Origin: DATGJX01 sp963830545
GTDB lineage: Bacteria > Vulcanimicrobiota > Vulcanimicrobiia > Vulcanimicrobiales > Vulcanimicrobiaceae
Direction: 5' to 3'
Length of the DNA stretch: 64,000 nt
Assembly: GCA_963830545.1 (NCBI GenBank)
Contig: CAWHMK010000001.1
Coordinates: forward strand, 2,418,001-2,482,000
Within the stretch, counting starts at the first letter, position 1; every line of letters starts with the position of its first letter. A program made the translations under genes and the position numbers. Below, one piece after another: positions 1 to 9,500 of the stretch. A model generated the notes under the pieces. It worked only from the letters and a program-made list of their open reading frames with translations, ran no database searches and was not told the origin of the DNA.

Positions 1-672
1 CTGGCCGCGCTCGGCTGGTCGCGCTGGATCATTCCACACGAGCAAGTCGTCGATCTCCGCGACACGTATCCGCAGCCGGCGGAAGAGCGCGCGGGCATGG
101 TAGATTGGTGGGAGCACGGCGCCGCGCAGACGACGCGCCGCACGTGGCTCACGCGGATGTTCTACACGGCTATCGGCGTCTTCGGATTGGCGGCGCTGTT
201 TCCGGTCGGCTCGCTGGGACCGGAACCGGACGGCGCATTGTTTCATACGCGATGGAAACGCGGAGTCAGGCTGCAGCGCTCCGACGGCTCCCTGGTCAAA
301 GCCGGAGACTTAAATGAAGAAACGGCCGTAACGGTGTTTCCGGAAGGCAGCATCGGCGATTCCCAGTCCATGACCGTTCTCGTCAAACTTCCCGATGGAT
401 TGGTCGCAACGGCGCCGCAGGGGTACATCGCGTACTCCAAAATGTGCACGCACGCCGGCTGCCCGGTTGCGCTTTACCGTTCCTCGGATCACCGCTTGAT
501 CTGTCCCTGTCACCAATCCGCGTTCGACGTTACGGCTAATGCGGCCGTCGTTTCCGGTCCCGCAGACCACCCGCTTCCACGCTTGCCGATCGCAATCGCT
601 TCCGACGGCTACTTGCAAGCCACCGGCGATTTTCCCGATCCCGTCGGTCCCGGATTTTGGGAGCATTCGTGA
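1..672 (+). CDS. qcrA: Rieske iron-sulfur protein of cytochrome bc complex (5' partial)
   Basis: Iron-sulfur subunit of a quinol-cytochrome c reductase; it carries electrons from quinol to the c-type cytochrome on the outer face of the membrane. The frame is open from base 1, so the gene starts upstream of the window and the ATG at 97 is internal. Counted from that ATG, one membrane helix follows a basic stretch (about residues 21-40), and the [2Fe-2S] ligand boxes are intact: CTHAGC at 117-122 and CPCHQS at 136-141. The stop overlaps the start of the cytochrome b gene (GTGA), so the two are translationally coupled. The family call is secure; the missing N-terminus prevents counting further helices. 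Confidence 0.93.
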   Translation: MAALGWSRWIIPHEQVVDLRDTYPQPAEERAGMVDWWEHGAAQTTRRTWLTRMFYTAIGVFGLAALFPVGSLGPEPDGALFHTRWKRGVRLQRSDGSLVKAGDLNEETAVTVFPEGSIGDSQSMTVLVKLPDGLVATAPQGYIAYSKMCTHAGCPVALYRSSDHRLICPCHQSAFDVTANAAVVSGPADHPLPRLPIAIASDGYLQATGDFPDPVGPGFWEHS

Positions 673-2033
673 TCCAACGCCTCATGCTGTGGGCGGACGA
701 CCGCTTCGGCACCGGAACGTTCCTGCATCACGCGCTCAAGAAAGCGTTTCCGGATCATTGGTCGTTCATGCTGGGCGAGATCAACATGTACGCGTTCATC
801 GTGCTCGTTGCGACCGGAACGTTCTTGGCGATGTGGTTCGTACCCGGGCATGCGAACGTCGTCTACGACGGGCCGTACACGCTGCTGCACGGACAGCGCA
901 TGAGCGAAGCATACGACTCGGTGCTGCACATGTGTTTCGAGGTGAACGCCGGACTGCTCATCCGGCAGATTCACCATTGGGCCGCCGATATTTTCGTGGC
1001 CGGCATCATCGTGCACATGGGGCGGATCTTTTTCACGGGCGCGTTCCGCAATCCGCGCGAACTCAATTGGATCATCGGCGTGCTGCTGCTTTTCGCGGCG
1101 ATGTTCGAGGGCTTCACCGGGTATTCGTTGCCGGACGATCTGCTCAGCGGCATGGGGCTTCGCATCGCCGTCTCGATCCTGCAGTCGATCCCCTTCATCG
1201 GCACCTGGGCGACGTTTTTCCTCATCGGCGGCGTCTGGCCGACCGAGATTCTGATTCAACGCTTGTTCATCACGCACGTGTTCATCGTTCCGGCGCTCAT
1301 CACGCTCGGCATTACCGTACATCTGATGATTTTGTGGAGACAGAAGCACACGCAATTTCCCGGGCCGCGCCGAACGGAAGAGAACGTCGTCGGTTCGCCG
1401 CTGTTTCCGATGTATACGTTTAAATCGCTCGCGCTGCAGTTCGGCGTCATTGCGGTTTGCTGCATGCTCGGGGCCTTCGTGCAGATCAACCCTGTTTGGC
1501 TGTGGGGACCGTACCAAACATGGGTGGCAATCTCTCCAGCGCAGCCGGACTGGTACATCGGCTGGCTGGAAGGCGCGCTTCGCATCGGGCCGCGCTGGGC
1601 GATCCATTTTCCGGGGCACATGATCCCGTCGCCGTTTTGGCCCGGTATCATCCTGCCGGGTGTGATCATGATCGGGCTGTTCGCATATCCGTGGATCGAA
1701 CGCTTCGTCATGAGGGATTACGCGCCGCATCACTTGCTCAACCGTCCGCGTGAAATGCCGGTACGCACCGCCGTCGGTGTCGCGTTCTTCGTATTCATGC
1801 TCGGGTTGTTCTTGGCGGGAAGCGACGACGTTCAATCTCGCTATACCCATTTGCCCCTCGACGATCTCGTGTGGGCATATCGATTTTTCTGTGTGCTCGG
1901 CCCGGCGCTGGCCTTCTGGATTACGTTCGCGATCGCATCGGATCTGCGGCGTAAAGGTGGAACGCACAAATCGGAACGCGTGCGCATCCGGCGCAAGCCG
2001 GACGGCGGCTACGAGGAGGAACCGGTGGCATGA
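669..2033 (+). CDS. qcrB: Cytochrome b subunit of bc complex
   Basis: Membrane quinol-oxidising subunit of the bc complex, about 454 residues. The GTG at 669 overlaps the Rieske stop by four bases; a TTG at 657 is also possible. Haem-ligand histidines lie in two helix pairs: the RQIHHW and HMGR segments (about residues 100-120) and the THVFIV and VHLML-like segments (about 204-222). The Qo motif is PDWY rather than PEWY, a form common in menaquinone users. The C-terminal part with extra helices (PFWPG, then RPREMPVRTA) resembles actinobacterial QcrB more than the short proteobacterial form. Its neighbours are qcrA and a ctaG-like gene, both overlapping. Confidence 0.93.
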   Translation: MIQRLMLWADDRFGTGTFLHHALKKAFPDHWSFMLGEINMYAFIVLVATGTFLAMWFVPGHANVVYDGPYTLLHGQRMSEAYDSVLHMCFEVNAGLLIRQIHHWAADIFVAGIIVHMGRIFFTGAFRNPRELNWIIGVLLLFAAMFEGFTGYSLPDDLLSGMGLRIAVSILQSIPFIGTWATFFLIGGVWPTEILIQRLFITHVFIVPALITLGITVHLMILWRQKHTQFPGPRRTEENVVGSPLFPMYTFKSLALQFGVIAVCCMLGAFVQINPVWLWGPYQTWVAISPAQPDWYIGWLEGALRIGPRWAIHFPGHMIPSPFWPGIILPGVIMIGLFAYPWIERFVMRDYAPHHLLNRPREMPVRTAVGVAFFVFMLGLFLAGSDDVQSRYTHLPLDDLVWAYRFFCVLGPALAFWITFAIASDLRRKGGTHKSERVRIRRKPDGGYEEEPVA

Positions 2034-2800
2034 TCGCGGCGGTTCTCGGCGCGCTCTGCATCGCGATATATCTCTACGCGGTCGGCCTGTACAACGGCCG
2101 GTTTCCGGAGCGTGCGTACTCGGGATGGCGCATAGCGGCATTCGTCGGCGGCATGTTGCTTATGTGCGTGGTGCTGCTGCCGCCGATCGAACCGCTCGCC
2201 GACGCATCCTTCGCCTGGCACATGACGCAACACGTTGCGCTCACGCTGATCGGTCCGCCCCTCATGCTGTTGGGAGCGCCGCTGCTGCTGCTCGTGGCCG
2301 TCCCGCCGCCGCGCCTAGCGCGCCGCATTACCGGTTTCGCGCATTCGCCCGCGGGTCACGCGCTGTTCGCTCCCGTCACGGCGTGGGTGGTATTCGTCGC
2401 CGTGTTATGGATGTCGCACTTTTCACCGCTGTATGAAGACGCGCTCCAATATCCGGCCGTGCACGTGTTCGAGCACGCACTTTACGTGACGGCTGCGCTG
2501 CTGTTTTGGGCCTCCGTCGTCCAAGTCGGCTACACGCCGCGGCCGGTTCCGTATCCCGCGCGTATGTTGTATCTCTTCCTCGCGATCCCGCAAGGGGCGT
2601 TTCTGGGTCTGGCGATCTATGCGGCACGCGGCGTTCTCTATCCACATTATCTGCACGGCCGCACGGCAGCGATCGCTCTAGCGGATCAGCAGAACGGCGG
2701 TGCGGTGATGTGGATCGCCGGCGGCCTGCTGCTGTTCCTCGCGTTCATGTGCACCGCGGCGGCTTGGGCGGCCTCGGAACAAACGGGAGCCGCGGCATGA
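2030..2800 (+). CDS. ctaG: CtaG-type cytochrome oxidase assembly membrane protein (caa3 family)
   Basis: Polytopic membrane protein of 256 residues resembling the caa3-type CtaG family, which helps copper delivery or assembly of haem-copper oxidases. It has about seven hydrophobic helices. Conserved histidines lie in the HMTQH segment (about residues 63-67), in a SHFSPLY segment and in an HVFEHALY segment, the pattern expected for this family. The ATG overlaps the cytochrome b stop (ATGA) and its own stop overlaps the next ATG (ATGA). No oxidase subunit gene lies in the window; the placement between cytochrome b and cytochrome c suggests a role in making or joining the bc-oxidase chain. Confidence 0.85.
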   Translation: MIAAVLGALCIAIYLYAVGLYNGRFPERAYSGWRIAAFVGGMLLMCVVLLPPIEPLADASFAWHMTQHVALTLIGPPLMLLGAPLLLLVAVPPPRLARRITGFAHSPAGHALFAPVTAWVVFVAVLWMSHFSPLYEDALQYPAVHVFEHALYVTAALLFWASVVQVGYTPRPVPYPARMLYLFLAIPQGAFLGLAIYAARGVLYPHYLHGRTAAIALADQQNGGAVMWIAGGLLLFLAFMCTAAAWAASEQTGAAA

Positions 2801-3573
2801 TTGCGCTCGTCGTCGCGGCGGTGTTGATGCAGATGTCGAACGTTCCCTCGAGCGGCAACGTGCTGGCGACGCCGCAGCCGCAGCAAAGCTTCGATCCGTT
2901 GTACGTCTTGCACGCCAGTGCCCCGGATCTTCGCGAGGGCCGGCATCTGTTCGACACGCATTGCACCTCTTGTCACGGCGCAGCGCTGCAGGGCAGCCCT
3001 CAGGGTCCGCCGCTCGTCGGCATCGACGTGCAGGCCGTCGATTTCGAATTGCGCACCGGACGAATGCCCGCAACCGTGCCGTTCGAACAAGAAATGCACA
3101 AGCTGCCGTATTTTCCGCCGCAGCAAGTTCGCGACATCGTCTCCTACGTGATGACGACATCGACGGGGAACAAGGTGCTGCCCGCGGTGCGCGTTCAACA
3201 GGACGACGCGTCGATTCAATCCGGCCGCGAAATTTACGCAGCGGATTGCGAGCAGTGTCACTCCGCGACCGGACGCGGCGACTCCGTGGGTTACGGGGAC
3301 GTGGCTCCTTCGCTGATGGATGCTACGCCGCAAGATCTCGCCGACGCGGTTCGCTACGGTCCGGACGTCATGCCGAAGTTCGGTCCCGACGTCATCGACC
3401 AGGCGCACCTCAACGATCTCGCTTCGTACGTGTGGTATCTGCAGCACGCCAAGTACAATCCCGGCGGCCTGCAGCTCGCAAACTGGGGTCCCGTTTCCGA
3501 AGGATTCATCGCATGGACGCTCGGCATTGGGCTGCTGGTCCTGCTCGCTCGGCGCATCGGAAGCGTAGACTAG
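2797..3573 (+). CDS. Dihaem cytochrome c (QcrC-like)
   Basis: Two-haem c-type cytochrome of 258 residues, the probable electron acceptor of the Rieske protein. It begins with a hydrophobic export segment (MIALVVAAVLMQM). The haem-binding motifs are CTSCH at 56-60 and CEQCH at 151-155, each followed by a candidate methionine ligand (GRMP near 90, DVMPKFG in the second domain). A C-terminal helix (about 232-252) would anchor it to the membrane. The start was chosen at the ATGA overlap with ctaG because the longer open frame upstream is only a shadow of that gene. The two-haem, membrane-anchored layout matches actinobacterial QcrC, though the anchor is C-terminal. Confidence 0.88.
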   Translation: MIALVVAAVLMQMSNVPSSGNVLATPQPQQSFDPLYVLHASAPDLREGRHLFDTHCTSCHGAALQGSPQGPPLVGIDVQAVDFELRTGRMPATVPFEQEMHKLPYFPPQQVRDIVSYVMTTSTGNKVLPAVRVQQDDASIQSGREIYAADCEQCHSATGRGDSVGYGDVAPSLMDATPQDLADAVRYGPDVMPKFGPDVIDQAHLNDLASYVWYLQHAKYNPGGLQLANWGPVSEGFIAWTLGIGLLVLLARRIGSVD

Positions 3574-3660
3574 CGGACTACCAGACGATGACCAGGGTCA
3601 ACCGTTTGCGCCTAGGGGCTGCGGGTAGATCATTCTTGCAACTCCTTCATAGAGGCGGAA

Positions 3661-5469
3661 ATGAGCATGACGGCAAGCAGCTTCTTGCTGCAGCGGCTGG
3701 TGGAATGGGGCGTAAAGCGGATCTACGGCTACCCGGGCGACGGGATCAACGGCCTGCTCGCTGCCCTCGAAAAGTTCTCCGAGCAGATTGAATTCATTCA
3801 GGTGCGGCACGAGGAGATGGCCGCGTTCATGGCGTGCGCGCACGCGAAATTCACAGGAGAGGTCGGCGTTTGCCTGGCGACGTCGGGCCCGGGCGCAATT
3901 CATCTTCTCAACGGTTTGTACGACGCGAAAATGGATCACGTTCCGGTCGTCGCGATCGTCGGTCAAGCCGCCACGATGGCGCTCGGCGGTTCGTATCAGC
4001 AGGAAGTGGATCTGCAGACGCTCTTCAAAGACGTGAGCGAGTACAACAGCACGATTGCGAGCACGACCGCGACCCGGCACGTCGTCGATCGCGCTATGCG
4101 AATTGCGATGGGAACGCGCAGCGTGTCGACGATAATTTTTCCGAAAGACCTGCAGGAAGAAGACTACTCCGAGCCGCCGCGCACGCACAACACGGTGCAC
4201 AGCGGCGTCGGGTATTCCGCGCCGATGGTCATTCCGCGTCTGCGCGACTTGCAGCGCGCGGCCGAAGTGCTCAACGGCGCGACGAAGGTTGCGATGCTGA
4301 TAGGCGCGGGGGCGAAGAACGCGAGCGACGAGGCGATCGCGGTCGCGGACAAGCTGCAGGCGTGCTGCGCGAAAGCGCTCCTCGGCAAAGACGTCCTGCC
4401 CGACGATTTGCCGTGGGTGACCGGCACGATCGGCCTGCTGGGGACGCGCCCGAGCAGCGACATCATGGAGCAGTGCGACGCGCTTCTGCTCGTCGGTACG
4501 AATTTTCCGTACGCGGAATTTCTGCCGAAAGACGGCTCGGTTCCGGCGGTGCAGATCGACATCGATCCGCGTTACATCGGATTGCGTTATCCGACCAACG
4601 TGAACCTCATCGGCGATGCGGCCGACACACTGCAGGCGCTGCTGCCGCATTTACGTCAAAAAGATGATTCGTCGTGGCGCGAGAGCATCGCCAAGAACAA
4701 GGAAGAGTGGTACGCGATCGAAGAGGATCGCGCGCATCAGGAAGCCGATCCGCTCAATCCGCAGCTGCTCTTCTCGGCGCTGAACAAACAAGTTCCGGCC
4801 AATGCGATAATCACCGGCGACGCCGGTACGCCGACGAACTGGATGGCGCGCCATGTGATGGTGCGCCGCGGCATGAAAATCTCGCTTTCCGGAAACTTGG
4901 CGACGATGGGGTCGGCCGTGCCCTATGCGATCGCCGCGAAGTTCGCCTTCCCGGACCGCTGCGTGATCTCGCTGCCGGGCGACGGGGCGATGCAGATGAA
5001 CGGCATCAACGAACTCATCACGGTGCACAAGTACTGGAAGCAGTGGAGCGATCCGCGGATAATTTTCTTCGTGCTCAACAATCAAGACCTCAACCAGGTC
5101 ACGTGGGAAGAGCGCATCCTGACGGGCTCGCCGCGAAACATGCAGACTCAGCCGCTGCCCGATTTCGCCTACGCGCGTTTCGGGGAATCTCTCGGGTTCA
5201 AGGGAATTCGCGTGAAATCACCCGACGAGGTAGACGGCGCGTGGGAACAGGCGCTCAGCGCGGACCGGCCGGTGGTGTTCGAAGCGATAGTCGACGGCAA
5301 CGTTCCCACCTTGCCGCCGCACATCTCGCGGCAGCAGGCGCTCCATTTCCTCAAGTCCATGCGCAAAGGCGACCCCGACGAAGGCGGCGTCATCAAGCAG
5401 TCGATCAAACAACTGATCGCGGGCGTGATTCCGCACCACTCGGAAGAACACGCAAAAAAGGGTGAATAG
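3661..5469 (+). CDS. ThDP-dependent enzyme, pyruvate oxidase/acetolactate synthase type
   Basis: Thiamine-diphosphate enzyme of 602 residues with the usual three domains (pyrimidine-binding, central, pyrophosphate-binding). The catalytic glutamate is E51 in RHEEMAAFMA. The ThDP/Mg motif begins with GDGAMQMNG near residue 440 and ends with the NNQDLN segment about 30 residues later. It most resembles PoxB-type pyruvate oxidases and relatives that act on 2-keto acids; the substrate cannot be read from the sequence. It opens a run of seven genes, so it may process a keto acid made by the dehydratase and dehydrogenases that follow. An AGAGGCGG stretch 4-11 bases before the ATG could serve as ribosome binding site. 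Confidence 0.85.
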   Translation: MSMTASSFLLQRLVEWGVKRIYGYPGDGINGLLAALEKFSEQIEFIQVRHEEMAAFMACAHAKFTGEVGVCLATSGPGAIHLLNGLYDAKMDHVPVVAIVGQAATMALGGSYQQEVDLQTLFKDVSEYNSTIASTTATRHVVDRAMRIAMGTRSVSTIIFPKDLQEEDYSEPPRTHNTVHSGVGYSAPMVIPRLRDLQRAAEVLNGATKVAMLIGAGAKNASDEAIAVADKLQACCAKALLGKDVLPDDLPWVTGTIGLLGTRPSSDIMEQCDALLLVGTNFPYAEFLPKDGSVPAVQIDIDPRYIGLRYPTNVNLIGDAADTLQALLPHLRQKDDSSWRESIAKNKEEWYAIEEDRAHQEADPLNPQLLFSALNKQVPANAIITGDAGTPTNWMARHVMVRRGMKISLSGNLATMGSAVPYAIAAKFAFPDRCVISLPGDGAMQMNGINELITVHKYWKQWSDPRIIFFVLNNQDLNQVTWEERILTGSPRNMQTQPLPDFAYARFGESLGFKGIRVKSPDEVDGAWEQALSADRPVVFEAIVDGNVPTLPPHISRQQALHFLKSMRKGDPDEGGVIKQSIKQLIAGVIPHHSEEHAKKGE

Positions 5470-6556
5470 TTCGATCGAATCCGTACGCGCGAGCGCCTAC
5501 GAGATTCCGACCGACGAACCCAAAGAATCCGACGGCACCCTTGAATGGACTTCCACGACCATCGTCCTCGTGGAAGTCCGGGCCGGCGGACACAGCGGCA
5601 TCGGGTACACGTACGCGGACGCTGCCGCGGCCGCGATCGTCAACGGTATGCTCGAGGAAACGCTGCTGAACCGGGAGGCACTCGAAATTCCGCAACGCTA
5701 CGCGGACATGATTGCGAAGATTCGCAACAACGGTCGCTCGGGTATTACCGCGATGGCGATTTCGGCAGTGGATATCGCGCTCTGGGATCTCAAGGGCAAG
5801 TTGCTCCTGGCGCCGGTGTCGCAGCTTTGGGGCACTGCGCGCGCGGCGGTTCCCGTGTACGGTAGCGGAGGCTTTACGTCGTACACGCAAAAGCAGCTCG
5901 CCGAGCAACTCTCGCGATGGGTGCACCAGATGCGAATTCCGCGCGTGAAAATGAAAATCGGCCGCGAGCCGGACGAAGATCCCAAACGAGTCGAGGCAGC
6001 GCGAAAAGCGATCGGCGCGGATGCGGAACTCTTCGTCGATGCAAACGGCGCGTACACGTGTAAACAGGCGCTCGAGCTGGCTCGGCATTTCGAAGAGCAG
6101 AACGTCAGCTGGTACGAGGAACCCGTGTACCACAACGATCTCCAGGGCAACCGCTTCGTTCGCGACCGCGCTCCTGCAGTGATGGAAGTGAGTAACGGCG
6201 AGTACGGATACGCTCCGTACGAATTCACGCAAATCGTCGAGTCGGGAGCCGCCGACGTGCTGCAGGCGGACGTAACGCGCTGCGGCGGATACAGCGGCTT
6301 TCTGGCTGTGGACGCGCTCTGCGAGAGCGCGATGATGCCGCTCTCGAGTCACTGCGCGCCGTACGTAACGCTGCCGGTTGCGGCGTGCGCGAAAACGCTG
6401 CGGCACGTCGAGTACTTTCACGATCACGTGCGCATCGAGCGCATGTTCTTTGACGGAATCCGGGAGCCTGAAGACGGTGCCCTCGCGCCAAACCTCGACC
6501 GCCCCGGTATAGGCCTGGACTTCAAGAAAGCGGATGCGCAGCAATATGCAGTTTAA
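5462..6556 (+). CDS. Mandelate racemase/muconate lactonizing enzyme family protein, dehydratase-like
   Basis: Enolase-superfamily enzyme of 364 residues. Visible active-site residues are the K163-M-K165 pair, metal ligands D193 (DANGAY), E219 or E220 (YEEP) and E247 (GEYGY), and a D270/H297 dyad (QADVTRCGG and SSHCAP). A KxK motif together with a His-Asp dyad marks the mandelate racemase subgroup, which includes many sugar-acid dehydratases such as those for gluconate and galactonate. The GTG start overlaps the upstream gene by eight bases. Next to sugar dehydrogenases, a dehydratase making a 2-keto-3-deoxy sugar acid is the likeliest role; the exact substrate is not visible. Confidence 0.85.
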   Translation: MNSSIESVRASAYEIPTDEPKESDGTLEWTSTTIVLVEVRAGGHSGIGYTYADAAAAAIVNGMLEETLLNREALEIPQRYADMIAKIRNNGRSGITAMAISAVDIALWDLKGKLLLAPVSQLWGTARAAVPVYGSGGFTSYTQKQLAEQLSRWVHQMRIPRVKMKIGREPDEDPKRVEAARKAIGADAELFVDANGAYTCKQALELARHFEEQNVSWYEEPVYHNDLQGNRFVRDRAPAVMEVSNGEYGYAPYEFTQIVESGAADVLQADVTRCGGYSGFLAVDALCESAMMPLSSHCAPYVTLPVAACAKTLRHVEYFHDHVRIERMFFDGIREPEDGALAPNLDRPGIGLDFKKADAQQYAV

Positions 6557-9500
6557 GGTAAAACCGGGTGGCGGCAATGGGAAGCGCAACGGCGAGATTC
6601 GCCGGGACGACGACGCGCGCAAGCTCATTCCCACGCAGCGGCCCGATGCTACGAACGCAGCGGACATTTCGCTGGACGTCCGCGGTCTGGAGCGGGACTT
6701 GCGCGCCGCGCTGCGCGGGGAAGTGCACTTCGAGGACGGATACCGCGCGATGTACTCGACGGACGCCGCCAATTACCGCCAGGTTCCCATCGCCGTGGTG
6801 CTTCCCAAAGATGCGGACGACGCGCAAAAGGCTATGACGGTTTGCCACAAGTACGGCGCGCCCGTGACTCCGCGCGGAGGCGGAACGAGCCTGACGGGAG
6901 CCAGCTGCAACGCCGCGGTGATCTTCGACTACAGCAAATACATGAACCGCATCATCCACATCGACGTGCAGAACAAAATCGCGGTGGTCGAACCGGGTGT
7001 GGTGCTCGACGACATTCGAAACACCGTCGACAAATATCATCTGACCGTGGGCCCCGCGCCCTCCACGCACAACCGCTGCAACATCGGCGGAATGTTCGGC
7101 AACAATTCCTGCGGTATGCCTGCGCAGTTTTCCGGGCGCCTGGAAGAAAACGTCTTCGATGCGGAGGTGCTGCTGCACGACGGGACGCGCATGCGCGTCG
7201 GAGCGACCAGCCCGGCGCAGCTCGAGGAGATCGTCCGGAAGGGCGGTCGAAAGGGTGAGATCTACGCCAAACTCCGGACGATTCGCGATACATACCAAGC
7301 GCTTGTGCGCGAACGTTTTCCCGATATCCCGAGGCGCGTTTCCGGCTACAACCTGCATCAGCTCTCCGAAGAAAACGGATTCAACGTCGCGCGAGCGCTG
7401 ATCGGAAGCGAAGGCACGATCGTTCACGTTTTGGAACTCACGGTGCGTCTCGTGCCCAAGCCCAAGCAGGTGGCAATGGCGCTCATCGGTTTCGAGGACA
7501 TCGCGACCGCCGGGGATCACGTCGCCTTCTGCAACACGCACATGCCGCACGCTCTGGAAGGCATGGACGAAACGCTCTTTCAGAACATGCACGAAAAGGG
7601 CAAGAACCCGCACGAGAAAGAAGAGCTCTTTCCCGGCGGCCATGCGTGGCTGGTGTGCACCTTCGGCGGCGACACCAAGAGTGAAGCGGAGGCAAAAGCG
7701 CAGGCGCTGATTGCGGACGTCGGCTCGCATAGCGCGCAGGTAAAAGGCGCGAAGACGACGTGCGACGAGCACGTCATCGAGGAAATCGTCAAGACGCGCG
7801 AAGCGGGCCTCGGCGTCACCTCCAAGATCCCAAATCAGCCGGACTTCTATCCCGGCTGGGAAGACGCCGCCGTCGCGCCGGAATTTCTCGGAAAGTATCT
7901 GCGGGAATTCCAGCAGACGATGCAGCGATACGGATATTATGCCTCCATCTACGGCCACTTCGGGCAGGGCTGCGTGCACTGCAGCATCAACTTCGATCTC
8001 TTCACCAAGGAAGGCATAGAGAACTACCGCAGATTCGTGCACGAAATGGCGTATATCTGCGTGAAATACAAAGGTTCGATTTCGGGAGAGCACGGCGACG
8101 GCCAAATCCGCGGCGAACTGCTGCCGATCATGTACGGCGACGAACTCGTGCATGCGTTCTGGGAATTCAAGACGGCGTTCGATCCGGACAACAAAATGAA
8201 TCCGGGGAAGGTCGTGCGCCCGTACCGCATCGACGAGAACTTACGCTGGGGCGTGAACTATCAGCCGTGGGATCCGCAGACGAAATTCACGCTCAAGGAA
8301 GACCATCACAGCTTCGCGTATGCGGCGAACCGGTGCGTCGGCGCAGGCGTATGCCGCAAGCACGACAAGCAGACGATGTGTCCGAGCTATATGGTCACGA
8401 AGGAGGAGCAGTACTCGACGCGCGGCCGCGCGCGGCTGCTGTTCGAAATGCTGCAAGGCAACCCGCTCGAGCATGGGTGGAAGAGTGAAGCGGTCAAAGA
8501 ATCGCTGGAGTATTGCCTGGCCTGCAAGGGCTGCAAACAGGAATGTCCGGTCAACGTCGACATGGCGACGTACAAAGCCGAATTTCTCTATCACTATTTC
8601 AAAGGCAAAGCGCGGCCGGTTCAGATGTATCTGTTCGGCTACATGTTCAAGTGGGCGAAGCTCGCGGCGCTGATGCCGGGGGCGGCGAATTTCTTCACGC
8701 AGGCGCCGCCGTTCAGTTGGCTGATGAAGCGCATCGCACACATCGCGCCGGAGCGGCACATTCCGATGTTCGCCGACCGCACGTTCCGGCAATGGTTCGA
8801 AAAACGCACGGTCCGCAACGCCGGTAAGGAGCGCGTCGTTCTTTGGACCGACACCTGGAACAATCACTTCCATCCGCACACTGCGCAGGCAGCCGTCGAA
8901 GTGCTGGAAGACGCCGGTTATCACGTCCTGATTCCGCGAAATCAAATCTGCTGCGGCCGGCCGCTATACGATTACGGGCTGCTGGACAGCGCGAAAAAGC
9001 AGCTGCACGCAATTCTGGCCGACATGCGCCCCTTGATTCGCGAAGGCGTGCCGCTGGTAGGCCTGGAGCCTTCGTGCCTTTCGGTCTTCAAGGACGAGAT
9101 GCAGAACATGCTCGGCGCCGACATGGACGCGCAACGGCTGGCCGCCCAGTCGTTCACGCTCGAAACGTTCCTGAATAAGAAAGCGGAAAAAGACGAAGGG
9201 TACAAGCCGCCCAAGCTCGAGCGCACCGCCATCGTGCACGAGCATTGCCACAAGAAATCGCTGCTGGATCCCGTTTCCGAAACGCACGTCTTCGGGCAGA
9301 TGCGGATGGACTTCGAACAACTGGACAGCGGCTGCTGCGGCATGGCCGGCGCGTTCGGTTTTGAGAAGAGCCATTACGACATGTCCGTCAAGTGCGGTGA
9401 GCGTCGGCTTCTGCCCAAGGTCCGCGGCGCGAAGCCGCAGACCATCGTGGTCGCCGACGGATTCAGCTGCCGCGAACAAATCGTACAGACCACGGATAGG

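Noticed and set aside
609..2141. A 510-residue minus-strand open frame opposite the cytochrome b gene
   Set aside because: Low-complexity, Arg/His/Asp-rich, no domain; it is a shadow of qcrB caused by GC-rich codon use.
6522..8153. A 543-residue minus-strand frame opposite the FAD/4Fe-4S gene
   Set aside because: Antisense shadow; the plus-strand gene has complete cofactor motifs.
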